This document shows positions 49,059 through 58,214 of a stretch of DNA of 64,000 bases, piece after piece. The first letter of the stretch is position 1. Each line of letters begins with the position of its first letter. A program made the translations under genes and the position numbers. The notes beneath the pieces were generated by a model. It did not search any database and was not told the DNA's origin. It saw only the letters and a list, made by a program, of their open reading frames with translations. Source of the stretch: Alphaproteobacteria bacterium (lineage in GTDB: Bacteria > Pseudomonadota > Alphaproteobacteria > JAJFFI01); the NCBI GenBank assembly GCA_030066595.1, contig JASJBI010000023.1, positions 21,717 through 85,716 on the forward strand, written 5' to 3'.

Positions 49059-50458
49059 CCGTCCGCCCGACTGCGGAGGCGCGCTTGGATGTGACGGTGC
49101 CGGTAGTGATCGTCGGCGCCGGCGCCTGCGGCGCGGTGGCCGCACTGACGGCCAGAGATGCAGGCGCCGACGTACTGGTGCTGGAGCGGGACCCGGTGCC
49201 GCAGGGCTCCACCGCGCTGTCGTCGGGCATGATCCCGGCCTGCGGCAGCCGGCTGCAGCGCGAGAGGGGCGTCGACGACTCGCCGGAGATCATGGCGGCC
49301 GATATCCAGAAGAAGGCCCGCAACGAGGCGGACCCGGCGATCGTCGAGGCGCTCTGCCAGGTGTCCGGCGCGACCATCGACTGGCTCGCGGACGAGAAGG
49401 GCCTACCGCTCGCGCTGGTCGAGGGGTTTCTCTATCCGGGACACAGCCGACTGCGCATGCATGCGCCGCCATCCAAGACCGGCGCCGAGTTGATCGGCGG
49501 CCTGACCGAGGCGCTTGCGCGCGACGGCATCGACCTGATGACCAACGCGCGCGTGGCCGGCCTGTACGCCGATCCGGACGGCCGCGTCACCGGGCTCAGG
49601 CTCGGGCGGCCGGACGGCAGCGCCGAGGACATCGGTTGCGGAGCGTTGGTGCTGGCCTGCAACGGCTTCGGCGGCAATCCCGAGATGGTCAAGCGCTACA
49701 TCCCGGCCATGGCCGAGGCCCTCTACTTCGGCCACACCGGGAACACCGGCGATGCGGTCGAATGGGGCCAGGCGCTGGGCGCGGCCACCCGGCATATGGC
49801 GGCCTTCCAGGGGCACGGCTCGGTCGCCCATCCGCACAATACCCTGATCACCTGGGCGCTCATGATGGAGGGCGGCGTCCAGGTCAACGCCGACGGCCGG
49901 CGGTTTTCCAACGAGCATCTCGGTTACTCCGAGCAGGCGGCCGCCGTACTGGGCCAGCCGGACGGCGTCGCCTGGGACATCTACGACGCCCGCCTGCACG
50001 AGCTGGGCATGACCTTCGAGGACTATCGCGGAGCCGCCGAAACGGGCGCCATCCTCAGCGGCGACACGCCGGAGGCCCTGGCCGAGAAGGCGGGCCTACC
50101 GCCCGGGGCGCTGGCCGAGACCGTGGCCCAGGCGCGGGCCTGCGCCGAGGGCGCCGAGGACCCGTTCGGACGGGATTTCTCCGGCGCGCCTGCGCTGGCG
50201 CCGCCGTTCTATGCGGTCAAGGTCACCGGGGCGCTGTTTCATACCCAGGGCGGGCTGGTCATCGATCCGGCGGCCCGGGTCCTGCGGCCGGACGGCAGGC
50301 CGCTGCCGAACCTGTTTGCCGGCGGCGGCGCGGCCTGCGGGGTCTCCGGCTCCGCCGACTGGGGCTATCTCTCCGGAAACGGGCTCTTGGCCGCCGTCAT
50401 GCTGGGCCGGATCGCCGGCCGGTCGGCGGCCCGGTCCGTCGCCAAGGACGCCGCTTGA
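49055..50458 (+). CDS. FAD-dependent fumarate-reductase-like flavoprotein
   Basis: A 467-residue protein. The dinucleotide site VVIVGAGACGAVAALTARDAG is near the N-terminus, and the C-terminal FAD contact (NLFAGGGAACGVSG...YLSGNGLLAAVMLG) is as in fumarate reductase and 3-ketosteroid dehydrogenase relatives. The protein has no signal, heme or flavin-transfer tag. Enzymes of this group reduce or desaturate C=C bonds alpha to a carboxyl or keto group, which would suit a methylene or maleate-type intermediate in this pathway. It is the last gene of the overlapped operon. Confidence 0.88.
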   Translation: MTVRPTAEARLDVTVPVVIVGAGACGAVAALTARDAGADVLVLERDPVPQGSTALSSGMIPACGSRLQRERGVDDSPEIMAADIQKKARNEADPAIVEALCQVSGATIDWLADEKGLPLALVEGFLYPGHSRLRMHAPPSKTGAELIGGLTEALARDGIDLMTNARVAGLYADPDGRVTGLRLGRPDGSAEDIGCGALVLACNGFGGNPEMVKRYIPAMAEALYFGHTGNTGDAVEWGQALGAATRHMAAFQGHGSVAHPHNTLITWALMMEGGVQVNADGRRFSNEHLGYSEQAAAVLGQPDGVAWDIYDARLHELGMTFEDYRGAAETGAILSGDTPEALAEKAGLPPGALAETVAQARACAEGAEDPFGRDFSGAPALAPPFYAVKVTGALFHTQGGLVIDPAARVLRPDGRPLPNLFAGGGAACGVSGSADWGYLSGNGLLAAVMLGRIAGRSAARSVAKDAA

Positions 50459-50510
50459 CTGCTTGAAACCGGGTCCTGTGGGCATAGCTAACGGTCAAAG
50501 GAGCTATGCC

Positions 50511-50918
50511 ATGCGACTCCTGCAGGCGACCGTCGCTGCCACCGTCCTGGTGGTGGCCGCCCCCGTTCTGATCAGCGGCTTCGGCTCCGCGGCCAAGGTC
50601 CAACCGCTGGATCTGGCCATGGAGGACGACTTCCGGACCCACTACGATCAGGCGCCCGTTCGCCCGGACTGGCGGATCACGCGAATCGCCTGGCGGGGGT
50701 CCAATGTGGAGATTCGGCTCGCCGTCCCCGGCCACCAGGCAGCCGGGCTGCTCAAGAGCCCCATCTATGTCCTTTACAAGTCCCTCGCGACGGTCTGCCC
50801 GGCGCCCGATGCGGCAATCTGGGACCTGCTGACGCCCGACCAGGACATCGTGATCCGCGGCACCACGGGAAATGGGGACGTCTTCCACGACCTGAGCTGC
50901 CGGAATTACGGGGCCTGA
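50511..50918 (+). CDS. small exported protein of unknown function
   Basis: A 135-residue protein behind AAAGGAG, starting MRLLQATVAATVLVVAAPV, a signal peptide. The mature part is a compact mixed domain with two cysteines (ATVCPAPDAA and LSCRNYGA) that could form a disulfide. No known domain is recognised. It stands alone after the catabolic operon. Confidence 0.7.
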   Translation: MRLLQATVAATVLVVAAPVLISGFGSAAKVQPLDLAMEDDFRTHYDQAPVRPDWRITRIAWRGSNVEIRLAVPGHQAAGLLKSPIYVLYKSLATVCPAPDAAIWDLLTPDQDIVIRGTTGNGDVFHDLSCRNYGA

Positions 50919-50971
50919 ATCCCGGAACTACCCGATTTGCGCGAACGCGCCGCATCACATTCGCCCCTACG

Positions 50972-50986
50972 TTAACCATCCAGTAA
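50972..50986 (+). promoter_or_regulatory. CtrA-like box upstream of the DUF2336 gene
   Basis: TTAACCATCCAGTAA: TTAA, 7-bp spacer, GTAA (one mismatch to TTAA-N7-TTAA), about 48 bp before the start codon. CtrA is the alphaproteobacterial cell-cycle and motility regulator; binding here is a prediction. Confidence 0.42.
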
Positions 50987-51033
50987 GCGGTTTCCGCTAA
51001 GAGTCTGTAAGTAAGAAGGAAACCAGGCACGAC

Positions 51034-52218
51034 ATGCCACAAGAAGAAAGCGTCAACGTGGAAGAACTGTACGCGCTCGCCAAGGACAAGTCGGTCTCCG
51101 GGCGCAGCAAGCTCGTGGGATCCGTCAGCGATCTTCTGTTCGATAGCGATCGGGAGATCTCCGAGACCGAGCGCACGCTCATGACGGATATTCTGATCAG
51201 CGTCGTGCGCGACGTGGAGCAGGCTGTCCGGTCCCGGCTCGCCGAGCGCATCGCGGAGCGCCCGGACGCTCCCCATCAGGTTGTGGCGCTCTTGGCCAAC
51301 GATCAGATCGAGATCGCCAGGCCCATCCTCGAGCGCAGCCGACTGCTCGACGATGCCGAGCTGATCGGCATCATCCAGGTTCGCACGATGCAGCATCGTC
51401 TGGCCATTTCAGCCAGAGACTCGATCAGCGAAGACGTCACGGACGCGCTGGTGTCGAAAGGGGAAACCACGGTCATCGAACGATTGCTGCAGAACCCGGG
51501 TGCCCAGCTCTCGCTGCGGACCATGGAATTCCTGGTCGACGAGTCCCGGCGGGTCGAGGTTTATCGGAAGCCGCTGCTCGAACGCCGGGATCTCAGCCCG
51601 GAATTGGCCGGCCGTATGTATCGATGGGTATCCGCCGCGCTGCGCACCTACATTCTGCAGAACTTTGATGTCGACCAGGAAACCCTCGACGAGAACATCA
51701 ACGCGGCGATCGACGATCTCATGGAAGAGGTCCGCTCCCGCGCGCGCAGCGGCGACAGGCCGATCGAGCTCAAGGAGCTCCTGGAGCACGCGCAGGCGAC
51801 CAGTCCGGAGTTCCTGATCGAGCTCTTGCGGGAGGGACAGATCGCGCTCTTCGAAGGGTTGTTCGCTGAGCTTGCGCAGCTGCCGATTTCGACGGCAAGG
51901 CGCTTGATCTACGAACCCCGCGGCGAGTCGTTTGCGATCGCCTGCAAGGCGGCGGACCTGCCCAAGTCCCAGTTCGGCTCGCTGTTCGTTTTGAGCCGCA
52001 AGGCCCGTCCCGACGACAAGAAGGTGGACCCGGAGGAAGTCCCGCGGGCTATGAGCGTGTTCGAGCGGGTAACCACGCCCGCGGCCAGGGCGATCCTGGC
52101 CCGTTGGCGCGTGGATCCCGACTTCCTCGCCCTGCTCAGGCATTTCCCGCTGGAGCAGTTCGAAAGCATCGAGAGCGCCCTCGACGATCAGCCGCCCGCG
52201 AAACGCGAAGCCGGCTGA
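51034..52218 (+). CDS. DUF2336 domain-containing protein
   Basis: A 394-residue cytoplasmic protein rich in helices and Arg/Glu/Leu (LFDSDREISETERTLMTDILISVVRDVEQAVRS...). The N-terminal two thirds match the DUF2336 pattern, a HEAT-like helical domain found almost only in alphaproteobacteria. Its function is not established. The CtrA-like box upstream and the neighbouring Hpt gene suggest a place in cell-cycle or motility signalling. Confidence 0.85.
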   Translation: MPQEESVNVEELYALAKDKSVSGRSKLVGSVSDLLFDSDREISETERTLMTDILISVVRDVEQAVRSRLAERIAERPDAPHQVVALLANDQIEIARPILERSRLLDDAELIGIIQVRTMQHRLAISARDSISEDVTDALVSKGETTVIERLLQNPGAQLSLRTMEFLVDESRRVEVYRKPLLERRDLSPELAGRMYRWVSAALRTYILQNFDVDQETLDENINAAIDDLMEEVRSRARSGDRPIELKELLEHAQATSPEFLIELLREGQIALFEGLFAELAQLPISTARRLIYEPRGESFAIACKAADLPKSQFGSLFVLSRKARPDDKKVDPEEVPRAMSVFERVTTPAARAILARWRVDPDFLALLRHFPLEQFESIESALDDQPPAKREAG

Positions 52219-52364
52219 TTGCCCGCCCGTGCTCCGCGCCGGCGAACTCCAGCCGAGCGCAAGCCGGGACAGCACGAGGCTTAACGGCTTGTCCACCAGT
52301 TGACCGATAAGCTGCGTCCCTGCCCCGGACGGGGCCATTCTGCCTTTTCGGAGCGGATACGCCC

Positions 52365-52847
52365 GTGAGCACCGTCCCAAAGAACCAGCCTGCCGGCCCG
52401 GAGCCAGACATGCCGGATGACGCCGAAGGCACGCCGGGCGACATCGCCGAGATGCTGCAAGCGGCGGAAGATGCGGTCCAAAAGCTAGGAGCCGACTACC
52501 TGGGCTGGCTGCAGCAGGACATCGAAAAGATCGAAGCCTTGCTGATCACAGCGCGGGACGAGACCGGTGACCGCCAACCGCATCTGGATCAGATCTATGC
52601 GGTCAGCCATGACGTCAAAGGACAGGGCGGGTCCTTCGGCTACGATCTGGTCACCGAGATCGGCCAATCCCTATGCGACCTGATCAAGACGCCCGCGTGT
52701 CCCAGCGACGCAGGGCTCGACGCCATCGAGGCTCATATCGCCGCTCTCAGGCGCGTAGCCGAGGACGGGCTCGAAGGTGACGGGGGCGACACGGGCTCAG
52801 CCTTGCTGACCCGGTTGCGACAGTCGGTCGCGGACCTCTCCGGATAG
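52365..52847 (+). CDS. stand-alone Hpt (histidine phosphotransfer) protein
   Basis: A 160-residue protein with a GTG start. The helical core contains YAVSHDVKGQGGSFGY, the Hpt motif with the phospho-accepting His followed by KG. An acidic, Pro-rich N-terminus precedes it. Hpt proteins pass phosphate between hybrid kinases and response regulators; no kinase is adjacent, so its partners are elsewhere. It lies 146 bp after the DUF2336 gene in the same direction. Confidence 0.85.
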   Translation: MSTVPKNQPAGPEPDMPDDAEGTPGDIAEMLQAAEDAVQKLGADYLGWLQQDIEKIEALLITARDETGDRQPHLDQIYAVSHDVKGQGGSFGYDLVTEIGQSLCDLIKTPACPSDAGLDAIEAHIAALRRVAEDGLEGDGGDTGSALLTRLRQSVADLSG

Positions 52848-52990
52848 CGACACCTGCGCCCCGTTGCCCGGGGCGACCCTCGCTCCATCGTCGGATTTGC
52901 TCGCTCACCTGTCGCAGCCTGGACAGGAGCCCCCCTTGAGGCGTGGCAAGAGATGTGTACAGTCTCCCTTCCTTTGCGACCCTGGGGGCC

Positions 52991-54241
52991 ATGCACAAGT
53001 ATTCGATCTTCAGCCTGGCGCGCAATGCCATGGGCTACCACGAGGACTGGACGGAGGCCTGGCGCAGCCCGGCCCCGCAGCCAAGCTATGACGTGGTGAT
53101 CGTGGGTGGCGGCGGCCATGGTCTGGCCACCGCCTACTACCTGGCCAAGGAGCACGGCGTCACCAAGGTCGCTGTCCTGGAGAAAGGCTGGCTCGGGGGC
53201 GGCAACACGGGCCGCAACACCACCATCATCCGGTCCAACTATCTCTGGGACGAGAGCGCCGCGCTGTACGAGAAATCGCTGCAGCTCTACGAAGGTCTCT
53301 CCCGGGACCTCAACTACAACATCATGCTGAGCCAGCGCGGCGTCTTGAACCTGGCCCACACCGAGCACGATCTCAAGGAGATGTCCCGGCGGGTGCACGC
53401 CATCCGCCTGAACGGCATCGATTCCGACATCCTCTCGCCGGCGCAGGTCAAGGCCGCCGTCCCGATCATCGATATCTCCCCCGACGCGCGCTATCCGGTC
53501 CTGGGCGCCTCGCTGCAGAAGCGCGGCGGCGTGGCCCGGCATGACGCGGTGGCCTGGGGCTTCGCCCGGGCGGCCGACAGCCGCGGCGTCGACATCATCC
53601 AGAACTGCGAGGTGACCGGCATCCGGCGGCAGGGGGGCCGGGTCGAAGGCGTGGATACGACGAGGGGGTTCATTGCCGCCAAGAAGGTGGGCGTCGTGGT
53701 GGCAGGGCACGCCAGCGTGCTGGCGGACATGGCCGGGCTGCGGCTGCCAATCGAAAGCCACCCGCTGCAGGCCCTGGTCTCGGAGCCGATCAAGCCGGTC
53801 ATACACACCGTCGTCATGTCCAACACCGTGCATGTCTATGTGAGCCAGTCGGACAAGGGCGAGCTGGTCATCGGCGCCGGTATCGACGCCTACACCTCCT
53901 ATGCCCAGCGCGGCAGCTTCCACATCATCGAGGGACAGATGGGCGCCCTGATCGAGCTGTTCCCGATCTTCTCCCGGCTGCGCATGCTGCGCCAGTGGGG
54001 CGGCATCGTCGATGTTTGCCCGGATGCCAGCCCGATCATCTCCAAGACGCCGGTCGAGGGGCTCTACTTCAACTGCGGCTGGGGCACGGGCGGCTTCAAG
54101 GCCACGCCGGGCTCGGGCTGGGTGTTCGCGCACACGGTTGCGAACGACGCGCCCCATCCGATCGCGGCCCCCTTCGCGCTCGACCGCTTCACCACCGGCG
54201 CATTGATCGACGAGCACGGCGCCGCCGCGGTGGCGCACTAG
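52991..54241 (+). CDS. soxB: sarcosine oxidase beta subunit
   Basis: A 416-residue protein starting [14 protein letters not shown]. It has the FAD-binding [33 protein letters not shown] and [16 protein letters not shown], the last carrying the His that covalently binds FMN in heterotetrameric sarcosine oxidase. It opens the soxBDAG operon. The enzyme oxidises sarcosine to glycine with formaldehyde or methylene-tetrahydrofolate and H2O2. Folate and glyA partners often found next to sox genes are not in this window. Confidence 0.95.
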   Translation: MHKYSIFSLARNAMGYHEDWTEAWRSPAPQPSYDVVIVGGGGHGLATAYYLAKEHGVTKVAVLEKGWLGGGNTGRNTTIIRSNYLWDESAALYEKSLQLYEGLSRDLNYNIMLSQRGVLNLAHTEHDLKEMSRRVHAIRLNGIDSDILSPAQVKAAVPIIDISPDARYPVLGASLQKRGGVARHDAVAWGFARAADSRGVDIIQNCEVTGIRRQGGRVEGVDTTRGFIAAKKVGVVVAGHASVLADMAGLRLPIESHPLQALVSEPIKPVIHTVVMSNTVHVYVSQSDKGELVIGAGIDAYTSYAQRGSFHIIEGQMGALIELFPIFSRLRMLRQWGGIVDVCPDASPIISKTPVEGLYFNCGWGTGGFKATPGSGWVFAHTVANDAPHPIAAPFALDRFTTGALIDEHGAAAVAH

Positions 54242-54252
54242 GGGACCGTCGG

Positions 54253-54543
54253 ATGTTCCTCATTCAGTGTCCCTGGTGCGGGCCCCGCGACGAGACCGAG
54301 TTCGGCTATGGCGGCGAGGCCCATATCGCCCGCCCGGCCGGGCCGGAGACGTTGTCGGACGCGGACTGGGCCGACTACGTCTTCATGCGCAAGAACCCCA
54401 AGGGCGTGCATCTGGAGCGCTGGGTCCACCGGCACGGCTGCCGGCGCTGGTTCAACATGGCGCGGGACACCTACACCCACCAGGTGCTCGGCGTTTACCA
54501 GATGGGTGAACCGCCGCCCGGACCCGAGGGAGGGGACGGGTGA
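54253..54543 (+). CDS. soxD: sarcosine oxidase delta subunit
   Basis: A 96-residue protein with IQCPWCGPRDETEFGYGGEA at the start and HRHGCRRWFNMARDT later: the CPxCG and HxxxC pairs that bind the structural zinc. It is typical SoxD size and lies 11 bp after soxB; it overlaps the start of soxA. Confidence 0.95.
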   Translation: MFLIQCPWCGPRDETEFGYGGEAHIARPAGPETLSDADWADYVFMRKNPKGVHLERWVHRHGCRRWFNMARDTYTHQVLGVYQMGEPPPGPEGGDG

Positions 54544-57500
54544 CGCGGCAACAGTTCCGCCTGGCCGAGGGCGGGCGCATCGACCGGGACCGGCCCCTGT
54601 CCTTCCGATTTAATGGGCGTGCATACCAAGGCTATGCCGGAGACACCCTGGCCTCGGCGCTCTTGGCAAATGGCGTTCACCTGGTCGGCCGCAGCTTCAA
54701 GTACCACCGCCCGCGCGGCATCTTCTCGGCCGGCGCGGAAGAGCCGAACGCGATCATCCAACTCGAGACCGGCACGCGCAGCCAGCCCGATCTTCGGGCC
54801 ACCCAGGTCGAGCTGTACGAAGGCCTCAGGGCCAAGAGCGTCAACTGCTGGCCCAGCGTCCGCTTCGATCTGGCTGCCATCAACAGCCGCCTCGCCCCTT
54901 TGTTTCCGGCCGGCTTCTACTACAAGACCTTCATGTGGCCGGGCCGCGCCTGGCATCTGTACGAGGCCGTCATCCGGCGCATGGCGGGCCTCGGCGTCGC
55001 GCCCACCGGACCGGATCCGGACCGCTATGAGAAGACGCATATCCACGCGGACGTTTTGGTGGCAGGCGGCGGCCCGGCGGGTCTGGCGGCGGCGCTGGCG
55101 GCCGCGCGCGCGGGCGCCCGCGTCATCCTGGCGGACGAGCAGAGTGCCTTCGGCGGCCAACTGCTCGGCAACGGAGAAAGCGTCGATGGCAAACCCGGCG
55201 CGGAGTGGGCCGCCGCGGCGGCTGCCGAGCTCGTGGACCTGCCGGACGCCACTTTGCTGCCCCGCACCACGGTCATCGGCTATTTCGACGACAACTACCT
55301 GACGCTGTGCGAACGCGTCACCGACCATCTCGGCCCGGCCGCGCCGCCGGAGCTGCCGCGGCAGCGGCTCTGGAAGGTGCGCGCGCGACACGTCGTGCTG
55401 GCCACCGGCGCCCATGAGCGGCCGCTGGTCTTCCAGGGGAACGACCGGCCGGGCGTGATGCTGGCCTCGGCCGCGCAGAGCTACGTCAACCGCTATGCGG
55501 TCCGGCCGGGACGGCGCGCCGTCCTCTGCGCCAACAACGACAGTGCCTACCGGGCGGCGCTCGATTTGCAGGAGGCCGGCGTCGAGATCGCGGCCATCGC
55601 CGATCTGCGCCCGGCCCCGGATGGCGCCGGGGTCGAGGCGGCCCGCGCCCAGGGCATCGAGGTGTTGCCCGGCCAGGCCGTGGTCGCGACCCAGGGCGGC
55701 CGGCACCTGACCGGGGTCGAGATCGCGCCGTTGAGCGAGGACGGCAACGCCCTGGCCGGTCCGAGCAGCACGGAAAAATGCGACCTCTTGTGCGTCTCGG
55801 GCGCTTGGAACCCGGCGGTGCATCTGTTCTCCCAGTCCCGCGGCAAGCTGCGCTACGACGAGGGACTGGCGTGCTTCGTGCCTGGCAGGTCGGTCCAGGC
55901 CGAGCGTTCGGCCGGCGCCTGCAACGGCCGCTTCGCGCTCGCCGACTGCCTGGCCGAAGGGCATGCGGCGGGAACGGCCGCGGCCGCCGCTGCGGGCCAT
56001 GGCGACGATAGCGGCCCCGTCCCGAAAGCCGAGGCCGAGCCCGTCGGCGCGATCCGCGCGGTCCCCTGCGTGCCTTCGCGCAGCGGCCGGGCCAACAAGC
56101 ATTTCCTCGATCTGCAGAACGACGTCACCGCCGCAGACGTGGCCCTGGCGGCGCGCGAGGGCTACCGCTCGGTCGAGCACACCAAGCGCTACACCACGCT
56201 GGGCATGGGCACCGACCAGGGCAAGACCTCGAACGTGACCGGCCTCTCCGTGCTCGCCGCCGCACTCGGCCGGCCGGTCCCGGAGGTCGGCACCACGACC
56301 TTCCGGCCGCCCTATACGCCCGTGACCTTCGGGACCATCGCCGGCCGCGACGTCGGCGATCTGGCCGATCCGGCCCGCATGACGCCGATGCATCATTGGC
56401 ATGTCCAGGTCGGCGCCGTGTTCGAGGATGTCGGCCAGTGGAAGCGCCCCTACTGCTATCCCCGACAGGGCGAGAGCAAGCGCGAGGCGGTCGACCGGGA
56501 ATGTCTCGCGGTGCGCAACGCCGTCGGCATCCTCGACGCCTCGACCCTGGGCAAGATCGACATCCAGGGCCCGGACGCGCGCAAGCTCCTGAACATGGTC
56601 TACACGAACGCCTGGAACAAGCTCGAGGTCGGCCGCTGCCGCTACGGGCTGATGCTCGGCGAGGACGGCATGATCTTCGACGACGGCGTGACCTCGCGCC
56701 TGGCCGAGGACCGCTATCTGATGACCACGACCACGGGCAATGCCGCGCGCGTGCTGGAGTGGCTCGAGGAATGGCTACAGACCGAGTGGCCGGACTGGCG
56801 GGTCTATTGCACCAGCGTGACCGAGCAGTTCGCGACCATGACCATCTGCGGCCCCAAGGCCCGGGATCTGTTGGCCGAGCTGGTCGACGGTCTGGATCTG
56901 GACCCGGCCGCTTTCCCCTTCATGTCGTGGCGGGCGGCGGCGGTCGCGGGCGTGCCCGCGCGGATCTTCAAGATCAGCTTCACCGGCGAGAACTCCTACG
57001 AGATCAACGTGCCGGCCAACTACGGCATGGCGGTCTGGAGCGCCATCATGAACGCGGGCGAGAAGTACGGCATCACGCCGTTCGGGACCGAGGCGATGCA
57101 TGTGCTGCGCGCCGAGAAGGGCTTCATCATGGTCGGTCAGGAAACCGACGGCACGATCACGCCGCACGACCTCGGCATGGACTGGGCCGTGAGCAAGACC
57201 AAGGACTTCCTCGGCAAACGTTCGCTGGCGCGGGCGGACACCACCCGGGCCGGCCGCAAACAGCTCGTCGGCCTGTTGACCGAGGCGGCGGACGCGGTCC
57301 TGCCCGAAGGCGGTCAGATCGTCTCCGAGCTCGCCCGCAAGCCGCCGATGGACATGATCGGCCACGTCACCTCGAGCTATTACAGCGCCGCCCTCGGCCG
57401 GTCGATCGCGCTTGCCCTGATCAAGGGCGGCCGCGATCGCGGTGGCGAGACCGTGCACGTGCCGCTGCTCGACGGCAGCAGCATCGCCGCGACCGTGACC

Positions 57501-57545
57501 GAGCCACGGTTCTACGATTCGGAGGGAGAGCGGCTTCGTGGCTGA
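54540..57545 (+). CDS. soxA: sarcosine oxidase alpha subunit
   Basis: A 1001-residue protein with a GTG start. The N-terminal ~90 residues are a 2Fe-2S-ferredoxin-like domain, usually without cluster in SoxA. Then comes the NAD-binding region VLVAGGGPAGLAAALAAAR (about 170), and the C-terminal 400 residues form an aminomethyltransferase (GcvT-like) folate domain (YCYPRQGESKREAV, MVYTNAWNKLEVGRCRY, SFTGENSYEINV). Length and order match the family. The GcvT part channels the methyl-derived C1 unit to tetrahydrofolate. Confidence 0.95.
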   Translation: MTRQQFRLAEGGRIDRDRPLSFRFNGRAYQGYAGDTLASALLANGVHLVGRSFKYHRPRGIFSAGAEEPNAIIQLETGTRSQPDLRATQVELYEGLRAKSVNCWPSVRFDLAAINSRLAPLFPAGFYYKTFMWPGRAWHLYEAVIRRMAGLGVAPTGPDPDRYEKTHIHADVLVAGGGPAGLAAALAAARAGARVILADEQSAFGGQLLGNGESVDGKPGAEWAAAAAAELVDLPDATLLPRTTVIGYFDDNYLTLCERVTDHLGPAAPPELPRQRLWKVRARHVVLATGAHERPLVFQGNDRPGVMLASAAQSYVNRYAVRPGRRAVLCANNDSAYRAALDLQEAGVEIAAIADLRPAPDGAGVEAARAQGIEVLPGQAVVATQGGRHLTGVEIAPLSEDGNALAGPSSTEKCDLLCVSGAWNPAVHLFSQSRGKLRYDEGLACFVPGRSVQAERSAGACNGRFALADCLAEGHAAGTAAAAAAGHGDDSGPVPKAEAEPVGAIRAVPCVPSRSGRANKHFLDLQNDVTAADVALAAREGYRSVEHTKRYTTLGMGTDQGKTSNVTGLSVLAAALGRPVPEVGTTTFRPPYTPVTFGTIAGRDVGDLADPARMTPMHHWHVQVGAVFEDVGQWKRPYCYPRQGESKREAVDRECLAVRNAVGILDASTLGKIDIQGPDARKLLNMVYTNAWNKLEVGRCRYGLMLGEDGMIFDDGVTSRLAEDRYLMTTTTGNAARVLEWLEEWLQTEWPDWRVYCTSVTEQFATMTICGPKARDLLAELVDGLDLDPAAFPFMSWRAAAVAGVPARIFKISFTGENSYEINVPANYGMAVWSAIMNAGEKYGITPFGTEAMHVLRAEKGFIMVGQETDGTITPHDLGMDWAVSKTKDFLGKRSLARADTTRAGRKQLVGLLTEAADAVLPEGGQIVSELARKPPMDMIGHVTSSYYSAALGRSIALALIKGGRDRGGETVHVPLLDGSSIAATVTEPRFYDSEGERLRG

Positions 57546-58149
57546 GCGCTACAAACAGCAAGGCGCCCTGGCGCATCTGCATCTGGCGGCGCGCACGGCG
57601 GAGGGACCGGAAGACGCTTCCGTCCGCTTGATCGAGCGGCCGTTCCAGGGACAGATCAACCTGCGCGGGGAGATCGGCGACGAGGCCTTCCGCTCCGCGG
57701 TCGAGTCCGTCGCAGGGCTGTCCCTGCCCGAGACCCCCAACAGCTTTCTCGAACAGGCGGGCCGCCGCGCGCTCTGGCTCGGTCCGAACGAGTGGCTGAT
57801 CGTGCTCGCGGACGGCGAGGAGACGGCCCTGGCGGAGGCGCTGCGCGCCGCCTTGGCCGGACAGCACGCCTCGATCGCCGAGGTCGGCCACTCGCGCACC
57901 GTGATCGGGCTCGCCGGCGCCAGGGCCCGGGAGGTTCTGCGCAAGGGCTGCAGCCTCGACCTGCATCCGCGCGCATTCGGTCCGGGACAGTGCGCCCAGA
58001 CGCTCCTGGCTCGGGCCGACATGATCCTGCTGCAGGCCGACGACCGGCCGACCTACGAGATCAACGCGCGGCGCAGCTTCGCCGACTATGTCTGGCGCTG
58101 GCTCGAGGACGCAGCCCGGGAATACGGCTGCGCCCTCGTGGCCGAGTGA
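57538..58149 (+). CDS. soxG: sarcosine oxidase gamma subunit
   Basis: A 203-residue protein overlapping soxA by 8 bp. It has the GcvT-like folate-binding fold typical of SoxG: FLEQAGRRALWLGPNEWLIVL, GHSRTVIGLAGARAREVL, CSLDLHPRAFGPGQCAQTLLAR and NARRSFADYVWRWLEDA. It completes the soxBDAG operon. Confidence 0.93.
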   Translation: MAERYKQQGALAHLHLAARTAEGPEDASVRLIERPFQGQINLRGEIGDEAFRSAVESVAGLSLPETPNSFLEQAGRRALWLGPNEWLIVLADGEETALAEALRAALAGQHASIAEVGHSRTVIGLAGARAREVLRKGCSLDLHPRAFGPGQCAQTLLARADMILLQADDRPTYEINARRSFADYVWRWLEDAAREYGCALVAE

Positions 58150-58214
58150 ACCCGACCCCCAGGGGAAAGCCAGGGATTGGGCTTCACGCAAGGGCGGTCT
58201 GACCGACCAATGCG

